Of a stretch of 64,000 bases of DNA, positions 8,735-16,212 are shown piece by piece. The position numbers and the translations under genes were made by a program. The notes below the pieces were generated by a model. The model saw only the letters and a program-made list of their open reading frames with translations. It was not told where the DNA came from and did no database searches. Source of the DNA: Pseudomonas canadensis. GTDB lineage: Bacteria; Pseudomonadota; Gammaproteobacteria; Pseudomonadales; Pseudomonadaceae. Position 1 is the first letter of the stretch, and each line of letters begins with the position of its first letter. Location: NCBI RefSeq assembly GCF_000503215.1, contig NZ_AYTD01000016.1, forward strand, positions 248,001 to 312,000, read 5' to 3'.

Positions 8735-9826
8735 TTATTCGGAGGGCACGTATTCTACTACTTCCAGGTCGAAACCGGATATCGCATTAAATTTCATTGG
8801 CGCACTCATCAAGCGCATTTTGCGCACGCCCAGGTCACGCAGGATCTGCGAACCGGCGCCGACGATGCTGTAGGTGGTCGGTTTTTTCACCGGCGCGTGG
8901 TCAGCCGTTTCGCGGATATGCGCCAGCAAGACATCGCCATCCAGCGGGTGACCGAGCAACAGCACCACACCGCTGCCGGCCTCGGAGACCGCAGCCATAG
9001 CGGCGCGCAGGCTCCAGCGGCCCGGTTGCTTGACCATCAGCAGGTCGCGCAATGGGTCCATGTTGTGCACACGCACCAAGGTCGGTTCTTCGGCGCAAAT
9101 GCTGCCCAGGGTCAGGGCCATGTGCACGTCGCCTTCCACTGAATCACGGTAGGTCACCAAATTGAATTGGCCCAGTTCGCTGTCCAGTGGCTGCTCGGCA
9201 ATCCGCTGAACGGTACGTTCGTGGATCATGCGGTAGTGAATCAGGTCGGCAATGGTGCCGATCTTGAGGTTGTGTTCGGCGGCAAAGGCTTCGAGTTCGG
9301 TACGACGCGCCATGGTGCCGTCATCGTTCATCACTTCGCAGATCACCCCGCTCGGCTCGAAACCGGCCATGCGCGCCAGGTCGCAGGCGGCTTCGGTGTG
9401 GCCGGCACGGGCCAGGGTGCCGCCCGGTTGGGCCATCAACGGGAAGATGTGGCCGGGGCTGACGATGTCTTCGGCCTTGGCGTCTTTCGCGGCGGCGGCC
9501 TGCACGGTGCGGGCGCGGTCGGCGGCGGAGATGCCCGTGGTGACGCCAGTGGTGGCTTCAATCGAGACGGTGAACTTGGTACCAAAACCCGAGCCATTGC
9601 GCGGCGCCATCAACGGCAGCTTGAGCAACTCGCAGCGCTCACGGCTCATGGGCATGCAGATCAGCCCGCGGGCGTGCTTGGCCATGAAGTTGATGTGCTC
9701 AGGCAGGCAGGCCTCGGCGGCCATGATGATGTCGCCTTCGTTTTCGCGGTCTTCGTCATCCATCAGGATGACCATCTTGCCTTGGCGGATGTCTTCAACC
9801 AGTTCTTCGATGCTATTGAGCGCCAC
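8735..9826 (-). CDS. ribB: 3,4-dihydroxy-2-butanone 4-phosphate synthase fused to an inactive-looking GTP cyclohydrolase II domain
   Basis: Makes DHBP and formate from ribulose 5-phosphate. Residues about 1-205 are a complete RibB domain (DDEDRENEGD, HTEAACDLARMAG, GVICEVMNDDG). Residues about 210-363 align in outline with GTP cyclohydrolase II, but the zinc cysteines and the RQEGRGIGL motif seen in the RibA at 5053-5670 are absent, with VHNMDPLRDLL and GSGVVLLLGHP in their places. This is the architecture described in proteobacteria as RibBX. Starts at GTG 9826 with an AAGGGGG ribosome-binding site. The activity of the second domain is unlikely; a structural or regulatory role is inferred. 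Confidence 0.93.
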   Translation of the reverse strand: MALNSIEELVEDIRQGKMVILMDDEDRENEGDIIMAAEACLPEHINFMAKHARGLICMPMSRERCELLKLPLMAPRNGSGFGTKFTVSIEATTGVTTGISAADRARTVQAAAAKDAKAEDIVSPGHIFPLMAQPGGTLARAGHTEAACDLARMAGFEPSGVICEVMNDDGTMARRTELEAFAAEHNLKIGTIADLIHYRMIHERTVQRIAEQPLDSELGQFNLVTYRDSVEGDVHMALTLGSICAEEPTLVRVHNMDPLRDLLMVKQPGRWSLRAAMAAVSEAGSGVVLLLGHPLDGDVLLAHIRETADHAPVKKPTTYSIVGAGSQILRDLGVRKMRLMSAPMKFNAISGFDLEVVEYVPSE

Positions 9827-9841
9827 GCGGCACCCCCTTGG

Positions 9842-10504
9842 TCAGGATTTCAGGTAGCCGTTAGCGGCCAGAAAGCTTTCAGTGATGTTACCGGATGCAG
9901 GCTCTGCGGCCTTTTCGCCCAGCAACAGGCGCTCCAGGTAACGGGCGAGCAAGTCCACTTCCAGGTTCACTCGGCGACCCGGCTGGTACGAGGCCATGAT
10001 CGTTTCGCTGAGGGTGTGGGGAATGATGGTCAGTTCAAATTCGGCGCCATTCACGGCGTTCACAGTCAGGCTGGTGCCGTCGACGGTGATCGAGCCTTTA
10101 TGGGCGATGTACTTGGCCAGCTCTTTCGGCGCGCGGATGCGAAATTCCACGGCCCGCGCGTTTTCGCTGCGCGCGACCACTTCGCCGACGCCGTCGACGT
10201 GGCCGCTGACCAGGTGACCGCCGAGGCGAGTGGTCGGGGTCAGGGCTTTTTCCAGGTTGACCGGGCTACCGGCCTTGAGGTCGTTCATCGCGGTGCAGTC
10301 CAGGGTTTCCCGGCTGACATCGGCGGCAAAACCGTTGCCTGGCAGCTCGATGACGGTCAGGCACACGCCGTTGATGGCGATGCTGTCGCCCAGCTTGACG
10401 TCGCCAAGGTCGAGTTTGCCGGTTTCAACCGACAAGCGAACGTCGCCGCCTTTTGGGGTCATTGCACGAATGCTGCCGATGGATTCGATGATGCCGGTGA
10501 ACAT
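9842..10504 (-). CDS. ribE: riboflavin synthase, alpha subunit
   Basis: Dismutates two 6,7-dimethyl-8-ribityllumazine molecules to riboflavin and the pyrimidine precursor. The 220-residue protein shows the two tandem lumazine-binding repeats: the first from MFTGIIESIG with GDSIAINGVCLTV, the second with LVSGHVDGVGEV and GSITVDGTSLTVN. ATG 10504 has a strong AGGAG upstream. Called ribC in P. aeruginosa. Only 15 bases separate it from ribB, so the genes are cotranscribed. Confidence 0.97.
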   Translation of the reverse strand: MFTGIIESIGSIRAMTPKGGDVRLSVETGKLDLGDVKLGDSIAINGVCLTVIELPGNGFAADVSRETLDCTAMNDLKAGSPVNLEKALTPTTRLGGHLVSGHVDGVGEVVARSENARAVEFRIRAPKELAKYIAHKGSITVDGTSLTVNAVNGAEFELTIIPHTLSETIMASYQPGRRVNLEVDLLARYLERLLLGEKAAEPASGNITESFLAANGYLKS

Positions 10505-10549
10505 GGCCTTCTCCTGGAAAACGTTACCGCGCTGGGCGCAGGCAGAAAA

Positions 10550-11686
10550 TTATACGCTCGCTGCTGGCACAGGGATGGCAGTGACTCGCCAATCATCGCC
10601 CACAGCGCGCATTTCAGTGATCTTGAGTTGGGGGGCATCGGCCAGTTTCTCAAGCGGCCAGTCCAACAAAGGCCGCGCGGCGGAACCGAGGAACTTGCCG
10701 GCGATGAAAATCACGTATTCATCCACCAGGCCTTGCTGGGCAAATGCACCGGCCAGGCTTGGGCCGGCTTCCACCAGTACTTCGTTGACGCCACGGGCCG
10801 CCAGCGCCACCAGCGCCGAGCGCAGGTCGACCTGGCCATCGACGCCCGGCACTACCAGGCACTCGGGGCCACGGGGGAATTGGTTTTCCGCGGTCACGCA
10901 GGTGATGACCAACGCCGGGCCAGCCTTGAAAAACGGCGCATTGAGCGGCACCCGCAGGCGGCCGTCGATCAGCACGCGCAACGGCGGGCGCGACATGGCC
11001 AGGGCGGTGGTGGCTTCATCCAGGCCGAGTTCGGCGGCGCGCACAGTCAGGCGGGCGCCGTCGGCCAGCACCGTGTCGGCGCCAGTCAGCACCACACTCG
11101 CCTCGGCGCGCAGGCGTTGCACAGCGGCGCGGGCGGCCGGACCGGTGATCCATTGGCTTTCGCCACTGGCCATCGCGGTGCGGCCATCCAGGCTCATCGC
11201 CAGCTTGACACGCACGAAGGGCAGGCCGTGTTCCATGCGCTTGAGGAAACCCGGATTCAGCGCGCGTGCTTCAGCTTCCAACACACCGCTGCGCACCTCG
11301 ATACCGGCTTGAGCCAGGCGCTGCATGCCGCGCCCCGCCACTTCCGGGTTCGGGTCCTGCATCCCGGCCACCACGCGGGCGACACCCGCGGTGACCAACG
11401 CATCAGCGCAAGGCGGCGTGCGCCCGTGATGGCTGCACGGTTCGAGGGTCACGTACACCGTGGCACCTCGGGCCTTGGCACCGGCGGCGCGCAGGGCATT
11501 GGGCTCGGCATGCGGTTCGCCGGTCCGCTCATGCCAGCCTTCGCCGACAATCTGCCCATCACGCACAATCACGCAACCCACACGTGGGTTGGGATGGGTG
11601 GTGTACAGGCCCTTGCGCGCCAGTTCCAGGGCGCGGGCCATGTAATGGGCGTCGAGCACAGCTTGTTCGGCAGACGGTGGGTTCAT
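10550..11686 (-). CDS. ribD: bifunctional diaminohydroxyphosphoribosylaminopyrimidine deaminase / 5-amino-6-(5-phosphoribosylamino)uracil reductase
   Basis: Carries out deamination then NADPH-dependent reduction in the riboflavin pyrimidine branch. The N-terminal cytidine-deaminase-type domain (about residues 1-150) has the zinc motif HAEPNAL and PCSHHGRTPPC; the C-terminal reductase domain (about 155-378) starts at PFVRVKLAMSLDGR. Length 378 is normal. The ATG overlaps the nrdR stop by four bases. Second gene of the nrdR-rib operon. Confidence 0.97.
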   Translation of the reverse strand: MNPPSAEQAVLDAHYMARALELARKGLYTTHPNPRVGCVIVRDGQIVGEGWHERTGEPHAEPNALRAAGAKARGATVYVTLEPCSHHGRTPPCADALVTAGVARVVAGMQDPNPEVAGRGMQRLAQAGIEVRSGVLEAEARALNPGFLKRMEHGLPFVRVKLAMSLDGRTAMASGESQWITGPAARAAVQRLRAEASVVLTGADTVLADGARLTVRAAELGLDEATTALAMSRPPLRVLIDGRLRVPLNAPFFKAGPALVITCVTAENQFPRGPECLVVPGVDGQVDLRSALVALAARGVNEVLVEAGPSLAGAFAQQGLVDEYVIFIAGKFLGSAARPLLDWPLEKLADAPQLKITEMRAVGDDWRVTAIPVPAASV

Positions 11687-12147
11687 TCTTTGGCAGGCTC
11701 ACGGGCCAGGCGGTCGATCTCTTCGCGGAACTCATTGAGATCCTGGAAGCGTCGATACACCGAGGCGAATCGGATGTAGGCAACTTCGTCGAGCTTTTGC
11801 AGCTCGCCCATCACCAGTTCTCCAACCACCAGACTCTTGACCTCGCGTTCGCCGGTGGCGCGCAGCTTGTGCTTGATATGCACCAGCGCCGCCTCCAGCC
11901 GCTCAACACTCACCGGGCGTTTTTCCAGGGCGCGCTGCATACCGGCGCGCAGTTTTTCTTCGTCGAAAGGCTGGCGGCTGCCGTCGGACTTGATCAGACG
12001 TGGCAATACCAGTTCGGCGGTTTCGAAGGTGGTGAAACGTTCACCGCAGGCCAGGCATTCGCGCCGGCGACGCACTTGATCGCCCTCGGCGACCAGACGC
12101 GAGTCAATGACCTTGGTGTCGTTGGCACCGCAGAAGGGACAGTGCAT
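11683..12147 (-). CDS. nrdR: transcriptional repressor NrdR
   Basis: ATP/dATP-sensing repressor of ribonucleotide reductase genes. The 154-residue protein begins MHCPFCGAND and carries CLACGERF, together a four-cysteine zinc ribbon, followed by an ATP-cone domain. ATG 12147 is chosen because the zinc ribbon conventionally begins at residue 3; an in-frame start 21 codons upstream would add unrelated sequence. It leads the minus-strand nrdR-ribD-ribE-ribB-ribH-nusB-thiL operon and diverges from the YbaY lipoprotein gene across 140 bases. Confidence 0.96.
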   Translation of the reverse strand: MHCPFCGANDTKVIDSRLVAEGDQVRRRRECLACGERFTTFETAELVLPRLIKSDGSRQPFDEEKLRAGMQRALEKRPVSVERLEAALVHIKHKLRATGEREVKSLVVGELVMGELQKLDEVAYIRFASVYRRFQDLNEFREEIDRLAREPAKE

Positions 12148-12287
12148 GGTAGGCAGGCAACAAATAAAGGGAGGGCCATGGTAGCGCATCCCTGTGGCAA
12201 GACAAGCCATAGCCTTTACGGTATATAGGCTGACTATTATGTTTCATATTTTTAAAGCCACGGATTTTGTCCTTTCTGGAGCCGTAC

Positions 12288-12743
12288 ATGCAGTTACGAC
12301 CACTTGTTTTGCTCACCCTGTTCAGTTTCCTGGTCGCCTGCAGCAGCGAAGCCCCCAAGCCGGCCGCACCTCAGCCCACGCCGGCACAAGAGAAAAAAGT
12401 CCCCGGCATTGAAGACATGGGCCCCCTGCCCGCCTACCAGCGGGAAATCAGCGGCAGCCTGACCAACATTCCGGCCGGTGCCGAAGTCGAAATGGCCCTG
12501 CTGGTGATCGACGATCGTTCGCGCCCACAGCAATTGCTCGCCAGCAGCGTGCTGACCGGCAACGGCCAGCCCCTGGCTTTCCGCCTGCGCTTTAACCCCG
12601 AGGCGTTCCCAGCCGGTGCGCGGGTTGAATTGCGCGGGCGCGCGAGCCAGTCCGGCCAACTGATCCTGCACCTGCCCGCCGTGCGCATCACCCAAGCGAT
12701 CACCCAGACCACCGGCCCCCTGCAACTCGTCAAGGCACCATGA
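12288..12743 (+). CDS. YbaY-family lipoprotein
   Basis: A 151-residue lipoprotein: signal sequence MQLRPLVLLTLFSFLVAC with lipobox LVAC and acylated Cys 18, a proline/alanine-rich linker, then a beta domain with GSLTNIPAGAEVEMALL typical of the YbaY (YscW-like) family. ATG 12288 is preferred over one seven codons earlier because it follows a GGAG ribosome-binding site and starts the signal peptide. It overlaps the methyltransferase gene by four bases (ATGA). Function of the family in the envelope is not established. Confidence 0.85.
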   Translation: MQLRPLVLLTLFSFLVACSSEAPKPAAPQPTPAQEKKVPGIEDMGPLPAYQREISGSLTNIPAGAEVEMALLVIDDRSRPQQLLASSVLTGNGQPLAFRLRFNPEAFPAGARVELRGRASQSGQLILHLPAVRITQAITQTTGPLQLVKAP

Positions 12744-13396
12744 CGCCACCGCTGGACCTGCAAGCGGCCCTGAGCGAACTGATCGGCGACGCGCAGCTGG
12801 TGCCCTGCCCATTGCCGGGCACCGAGCTGTCGTTGTGGCTGCTGGATGCAGACAACATGGACCGCGCCTTCAGTCCCGAAGAAACCCAGCGCATCCTGCA
12901 TGAACCGCCCTACTGGAGTTTTTGCTGGGCCAGCGGCCTGGCGCTGGCGCGGTACCTGGCGGCGAAACCCGAGTGGGTCGCCGGCAAGCGCGTGCTGGAT
13001 TTTGGCGCAGGCTCCGGCGTGGCCGGGATTGCGGCGGTCAAGGCCGGCGCGTTGGAAGTAGTGGCCTGCGACCTCGACCCGCTGGCCTTGGCGGCCTGCC
13101 GGGCGAATGCCGCGCTCAACGACGTGGAGCTGGGCTACTCCGCCGATTTTTTCGCCGAAGCCGACCGCTTCGACCTGATCATGGTCGCCGACGTGCTCTA
13201 CGACCGCGCGAACCTGCCACTGCTCGACCAATTCCTGACCCGAGGCCGCGAAGCGCTGGTGGCAGATTCGCGCGTGCGCGACTTCCAGCACCCGGATTAC
13301 CAGCGGCTGGCGATTCTTGATGCGCTGACGTTGCCGGATCTGGCGGAGCCTTGGGAGTTTCGCAAGGTGAGTCTGTACCATTCCCGGCGCTCGTGA
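12740..13396 (+). CDS. class I SAM-dependent methyltransferase, METTL20/EtfB-lysine type
   Basis: A 218-residue methyltransferase. The SAM-binding motif I is DFGAGSGVAGI at about residue 90, followed by VACDLDPLA; the preceding PPYWSFCWASGLALARYL segment is characteristic of the family that includes the electron-transfer flavoprotein beta-subunit lysine methyltransferase and NNMT-like proteins. Translationally coupled to the lipoprotein gene upstream. A protein lysine is the likely target by family resemblance; this is inference. Confidence 0.85.
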   Translation: MTPPLDLQAALSELIGDAQLVPCPLPGTELSLWLLDADNMDRAFSPEETQRILHEPPYWSFCWASGLALARYLAAKPEWVAGKRVLDFGAGSGVAGIAAVKAGALEVVACDLDPLALAACRANAALNDVELGYSADFFAEADRFDLIMVADVLYDRANLPLLDQFLTRGREALVADSRVRDFQHPDYQRLAILDALTLPDLAEPWEFRKVSLYHSRRS

Positions 13397-13400
13397 GACC

Positions 13401-13466
13401 TTCGCGAGCAAGCCCGCTCCCACATGTGACCGCATTCCCCCTGCAGGAGCGGGCTTGCTCGCGAAA
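13401..13466. repeat. REP pair (REPIN), GAGCGGGCTTGCTCGCG subtype
   Basis: TTCGCGAGCAAGCCCGCTCC at 13401 and GGAGCGGGCTTGCTCGCGAA ending at 13466 form a 20-base perfect inverted repeat around a 26-base centre. It begins four bases after the methyltransferase stop and lies in the leader of the chaperedoxin gene. The subtype differs from the elements at 1864, 5794 and 18822. Confidence 0.87.
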
Positions 13467-13547
13467 GCGGTGCCGAATCCGCCGCACTTTCAGCCAGGCT
13501 CGCCAGCCCTTATAGTTGCCCCATTCCCGCTTTATTCGAGACGCCTC

Positions 13548-14420
13548 ATGAGTCAACCCACGCCGTATATCTTCGATGTCACCACCGCCACCTTCGACCA
13601 GGCAGTGATCCAGAACTCCTTCGAAAAACCCGTGCTGGTGGATTTCTGGGCCGAGTGGTGCGCGCCGTGCAAGGCGTTGATGCCGATGCTCGCGAAAGTT
13701 GCCGAGAGTTATCAGGGTGAGTTGCTGCTGGCCAAGGTCGATTGCGAGGCCGAGCAGGATATCGTTGCGCGCTTTGGCATTCAAAGCCTGCCGACAGTGG
13801 TGTTGTTCAAGGACGGCCAGCCCGTGGATGGGTTTGCCGGGGCGCAGCCGGAGTCGGCGGTGCGCGCGATGCTGGAGCCCCATGTACAGATGCCGCCACC
13901 GGCGGCGGCGGATCCGTTGGAGCAGGCCCAGGCGTTGTTTGCCGAAGGTCGCATCACCGATGCAGAAGCCGTGCTGGTGACAGTGCTGGGCGAGGACAAC
14001 ACCAACGCTGCTGCGCTGATCCTCTACGCACGCTGCCTGGCCGAGCGCGGTGAACTGGGCGAAGCCCAGACCGTGCTGGACGCGGTGAAAAGCGACGACC
14101 ACAAAGCCGCCCTCGCCGGGGCCAAGGCACAGATCACCTTCCTGCGCCAGGCTGCCGATCTGCCGGATGCCGCCGAGCTGAAAAGCCGCCTGGCGCAAAA
14201 CCCGCAGGATGACGAAGCGGCCTACCAACTGGCGATCCAGCAACTGGCGCGCCAGCAGTACGACGCGGCGCTCGAAGGTCTGCTCAAGCTGTTCATCCGC
14301 AACCGCAGCTACAGCGAAGGCCTGCCGCACAAGACCTTGCTGCAGGTGTTCGAACTGCTGGGCAATGATCACCCACTGGTGACCGTGTACCGTCGCAAGT
14401 TGTTTGCCGCGTTGTACTAA
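13548..14420 (+). CDS. CnoX/YbbN-type co-chaperone: thioredoxin domain plus TPR
   Basis: A 290-residue protein with an N-terminal thioredoxin domain (about 1-115) holding the active site WAEWCAPC, and a C-terminal helical tetratricopeptide-like region (about 125-290). This is the layout of YbbN/CnoX, which holds oxidatively damaged proteins and passes them to GroEL or DnaK. Two active-site cysteines are present, unlike the E. coli protein, so thiol-disulfide activity is expected. ATG 13548 starts the usual MSQPTPYIFD sequence. Its end overlaps the convergent hypothetical gene by four bases. Confidence 0.92.
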   Translation: MSQPTPYIFDVTTATFDQAVIQNSFEKPVLVDFWAEWCAPCKALMPMLAKVAESYQGELLLAKVDCEAEQDIVARFGIQSLPTVVLFKDGQPVDGFAGAQPESAVRAMLEPHVQMPPPAAADPLEQAQALFAEGRITDAEAVLVTVLGEDNTNAAALILYARCLAERGELGEAQTVLDAVKSDDHKAALAGAKAQITFLRQAADLPDAAELKSRLAQNPQDDEAAYQLAIQQLARQQYDAALEGLLKLFIRNRSYSEGLPHKTLLQVFELLGNDHPLVTVYRRKLFAALY

Positions 14421-14758
14421 TCGCCAACCCAGCTGTACAGCGGCGTATCTGCGCCGCTGGCCACTTTTACGTTCGAGCTGTGGCGCAGGCGCACCAGCAG
14501 GCGCTTGCCTGACGCCGCATCGCCGGCCAAGCCTTCCAACTGATCCAGCAACTCCAGGCCGCTGAGCTGGCCGGCCTTGCGCAACAGGTCCTGGGCATTC
14601 TGCCACAGGTCGTCATTCTGCTTGACCGGCGCCACTGTCGCTGCGGCGGGGACAGGCGTCGCCTGCAACTGCGCGCCCAGCCGTGCCCAATCGCCGTCGT
14701 CCAGCTCCAGGGTCAAGTCCACCGGCAAGTCGCCGACCGTTCCACGAATTCGCAACAT
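14417..14758 (-). CDS. hypothetical protein
   Basis: A 113-residue soluble protein I do not recognise. It begins MLRIRGTVGDLPVDLTLELDD, has an alanine/proline-rich linker in the middle and a helical C-terminal half. The start is set by AGGAG nine bases before ATG 14758; earlier in-frame ATGs lack a ribosome-binding site and lie over the Zur-like site of the divergent gene. It is convergent with the CnoX gene and divergent from the zinc cluster. Confidence 0.72.
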   Translation of the reverse strand: MLRIRGTVGDLPVDLTLELDDGDWARLGAQLQATPVPAAATVAPVKQNDDLWQNAQDLLRKAGQLSGLELLDQLEGLAGDAASGKRLLVRLRHSSNVKVASGADTPLYSWVGD

Positions 14759-14842
14759 CGTCCTTACTCCTGCACTTTTCTGACAAGCATGCTCCCATGC
14801 GGCTTGCGCAACGCCAAGCGGGCGGTCAAACTCAGCGGCAAT

Positions 14843-14857
14843 TGTTATAAGATCACA
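14843..14857 (+). promoter_or_regulatory. candidate Zur box
   Basis: TGTTATAAGATCACA matches the gammaproteobacterial Zur pattern TGTTATANTATAACA at 12 of 14 defined positions. A further ATAACAA immediately follows, giving a 7-base inverted repeat TTGTTAT...ATAACAA. It lies 32 bases before the start codon of the His-rich zinc-cluster gene, where a repressor would block transcription. Confidence 0.6.
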
Positions 14858-14888
14858 TAACAAAACTTTCATCTTCTGGAGCCTTCTC

Positions 14889-15494
14889 ATGCGCCGTCTG
14901 TTGCTTGCTTTGCCGTTTGCCCTGCTGCCACTGGCGGTTGCCCACGCTCATGATGATCACGACCATGAACACGGTAGCCTTGGCGCCCACGAACATGGCG
15001 TCGGCCGTCTCAACGCAGTGCTTGACGGCCAGGCCCTGGAGCTGGAACTGGACAGCCCGGCGATGAACCTGGTGGGTTTCGAACACCTGGCCACCACCCC
15101 GGCGGACAAAGCCAAGGTCGTCGCCGTGCGCAAACAGCTGGAAAACCCTGTCGCCCTGTTCAACTTGCCCAAGGGCGCCGGTTGCGTGGTCAGCAGCCAG
15201 GAACTCAACAGCCCGTTGTTCGGTGACAAGCCGGAAGCCGATCATGACGACGACGATGATGACCACGCCACCGACGGCAAAGGCGCGGCTGCCCACGAGC
15301 ATCATCACGACCACAGCGAAATCCACGCCCACTACCAGTTCACCTGCGCCACGCCGACGGCCCTGAGCAACCTCGACCTGACCCAGGTGTTCAAGACCTT
15401 CCCCGCCACCCAGAAAATTCAGGTACAACTGATCGGTCCGAGTGGCCAGCAAGGTGTGGAAGCCACGGCCACAGCAGCCACCTTGAAGTTCTGA
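14889..15494 (+). CDS. histidine-rich periplasmic DUF2796 (ZrgA-like) zinc-uptake protein
   Basis: A 201-residue exported protein with signal peptide ending near residue 20 (AVAHAH), then a metal-binding HDDHDHEHG stretch and a second central cluster rich in Asp and His (DDDDDDH, HEHHHDH). DUF2796 members, such as Vibrio ZrgA, help zinc acquisition, and the P. aeruginosa counterpart PA4063 is induced by zinc depletion. It heads an operon with an ABC ATPase, an FtsX-type permease and a DUF3299 protein, preceded by a Zur-like box. Zinc capture in the periplasm is the likely role. Confidence 0.88.
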   Translation: MRRLLLALPFALLPLAVAHAHDDHDHEHGSLGAHEHGVGRLNAVLDGQALELELDSPAMNLVGFEHLATTPADKAKVVAVRKQLENPVALFNLPKGAGCVVSSQELNSPLFGDKPEADHDDDDDDHATDGKGAAAHEHHHDHSEIHAHYQFTCATPTALSNLDLTQVFKTFPATQKIQVQLIGPSGQQGVEATATAATLKF

Positions 15495-15500
15495 GTTCCC

Positions 15501-16211
15501 ATGACACACGCATTGATCGAACTGTCTGACCTGGGCTTCAACTGGCCCGGTCACCCCCAGTTGCTGGACATCCCCGCGTTCCGCCTGGAAGCGGGGGAAA
15601 CCCTGTTTCTCAAGGGCCCGAGCGGCAGTGGCAAAACCACGCTGCTGGGCCTGCTCGGCGGCGTGCAGACACCCAACCAGGGCAGCATCCGCCTGCTCGG
15701 CCAGGAGCTGACCGAGCTATCGGCCGGCGCCCGCGACCGCTTCCGCGTCGACCACACCGGCTACATCTTCCAGCAGTTCAACCTGCTGCCATTCCTGTCG
15801 GTGCGCGAGAACGTCGAGCTGCCCTGCCACTTTTCCACGTTGCGTGCACAGCGGGCGAAACAGCGCCACGGCAGTGTCGACCAAGCCGCCGCTGCTTTAC
15901 TTGCGCACCTTGGGTTGAAAGACAAAAACCTGCTGGATCGCCGCGCCGACTCGCTGTCCATCGGCCAGCAGCAACGCGTCGCCGCCGCCCGTGCGTTGAT
16001 TGGCCAGCCGGAGCTGGTGATCGCCGACGAGCCCACTTCGGCTCTGGACTACGACGCCCGAGAAGCCTTCCTACAGCTGTTGTTCGCCGAATGCCGCGAA
16101 GCCGGCGCCAGCCTGCTGTTTGTCAGCCATGACCAGAGCCTGGCTTCGCTGTTCGACCGCAACCTGTCGCTGGCCGAACTCAATCGCGCCGCCACGCCCG
16201 CAGAGGTTTGA
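15501..16211 (+). CDS. ABC transporter ATP-binding protein (LolD/MacB class)
   Basis: A 236-residue ATPase with Walker A GPSGSGKTT at residues 39-47, the Q-loop IFQQFNLLPFLS, signature LSIGQ at 152-156 (a variant of LSGGQ) and Walker B ELVIADEP at 171-178 followed by TSALD. The class energises FtsX-type permeases such as the one encoded next, one base after its stop. Seven bases separate it from the DUF2796 gene. It is the counterpart of PA4064, part of the zinc-responsive cluster. It probably drives mechanical work across the envelope rather than classical import; this is inference. Confidence 0.92.
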   Translation: MTHALIELSDLGFNWPGHPQLLDIPAFRLEAGETLFLKGPSGSGKTTLLGLLGGVQTPNQGSIRLLGQELTELSAGARDRFRVDHTGYIFQQFNLLPFLSVRENVELPCHFSTLRAQRAKQRHGSVDQAAAALLAHLGLKDKNLLDRRADSLSIGQQQRVAAARALIGQPELVIADEPTSALDYDAREAFLQLLFAECREAGASLLFVSHDQSLASLFDRNLSLAELNRAATPAEV

Positions 16212-16212
16212 G

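Noticed and set aside
9167..11779. Long plus-strand open frame opposite the rib genes.
   Set aside because: GC-rich antisense shadow with low-complexity His/Gly/Gln-rich translation and no recognisable domain; ribB, ribE and ribD are secure.
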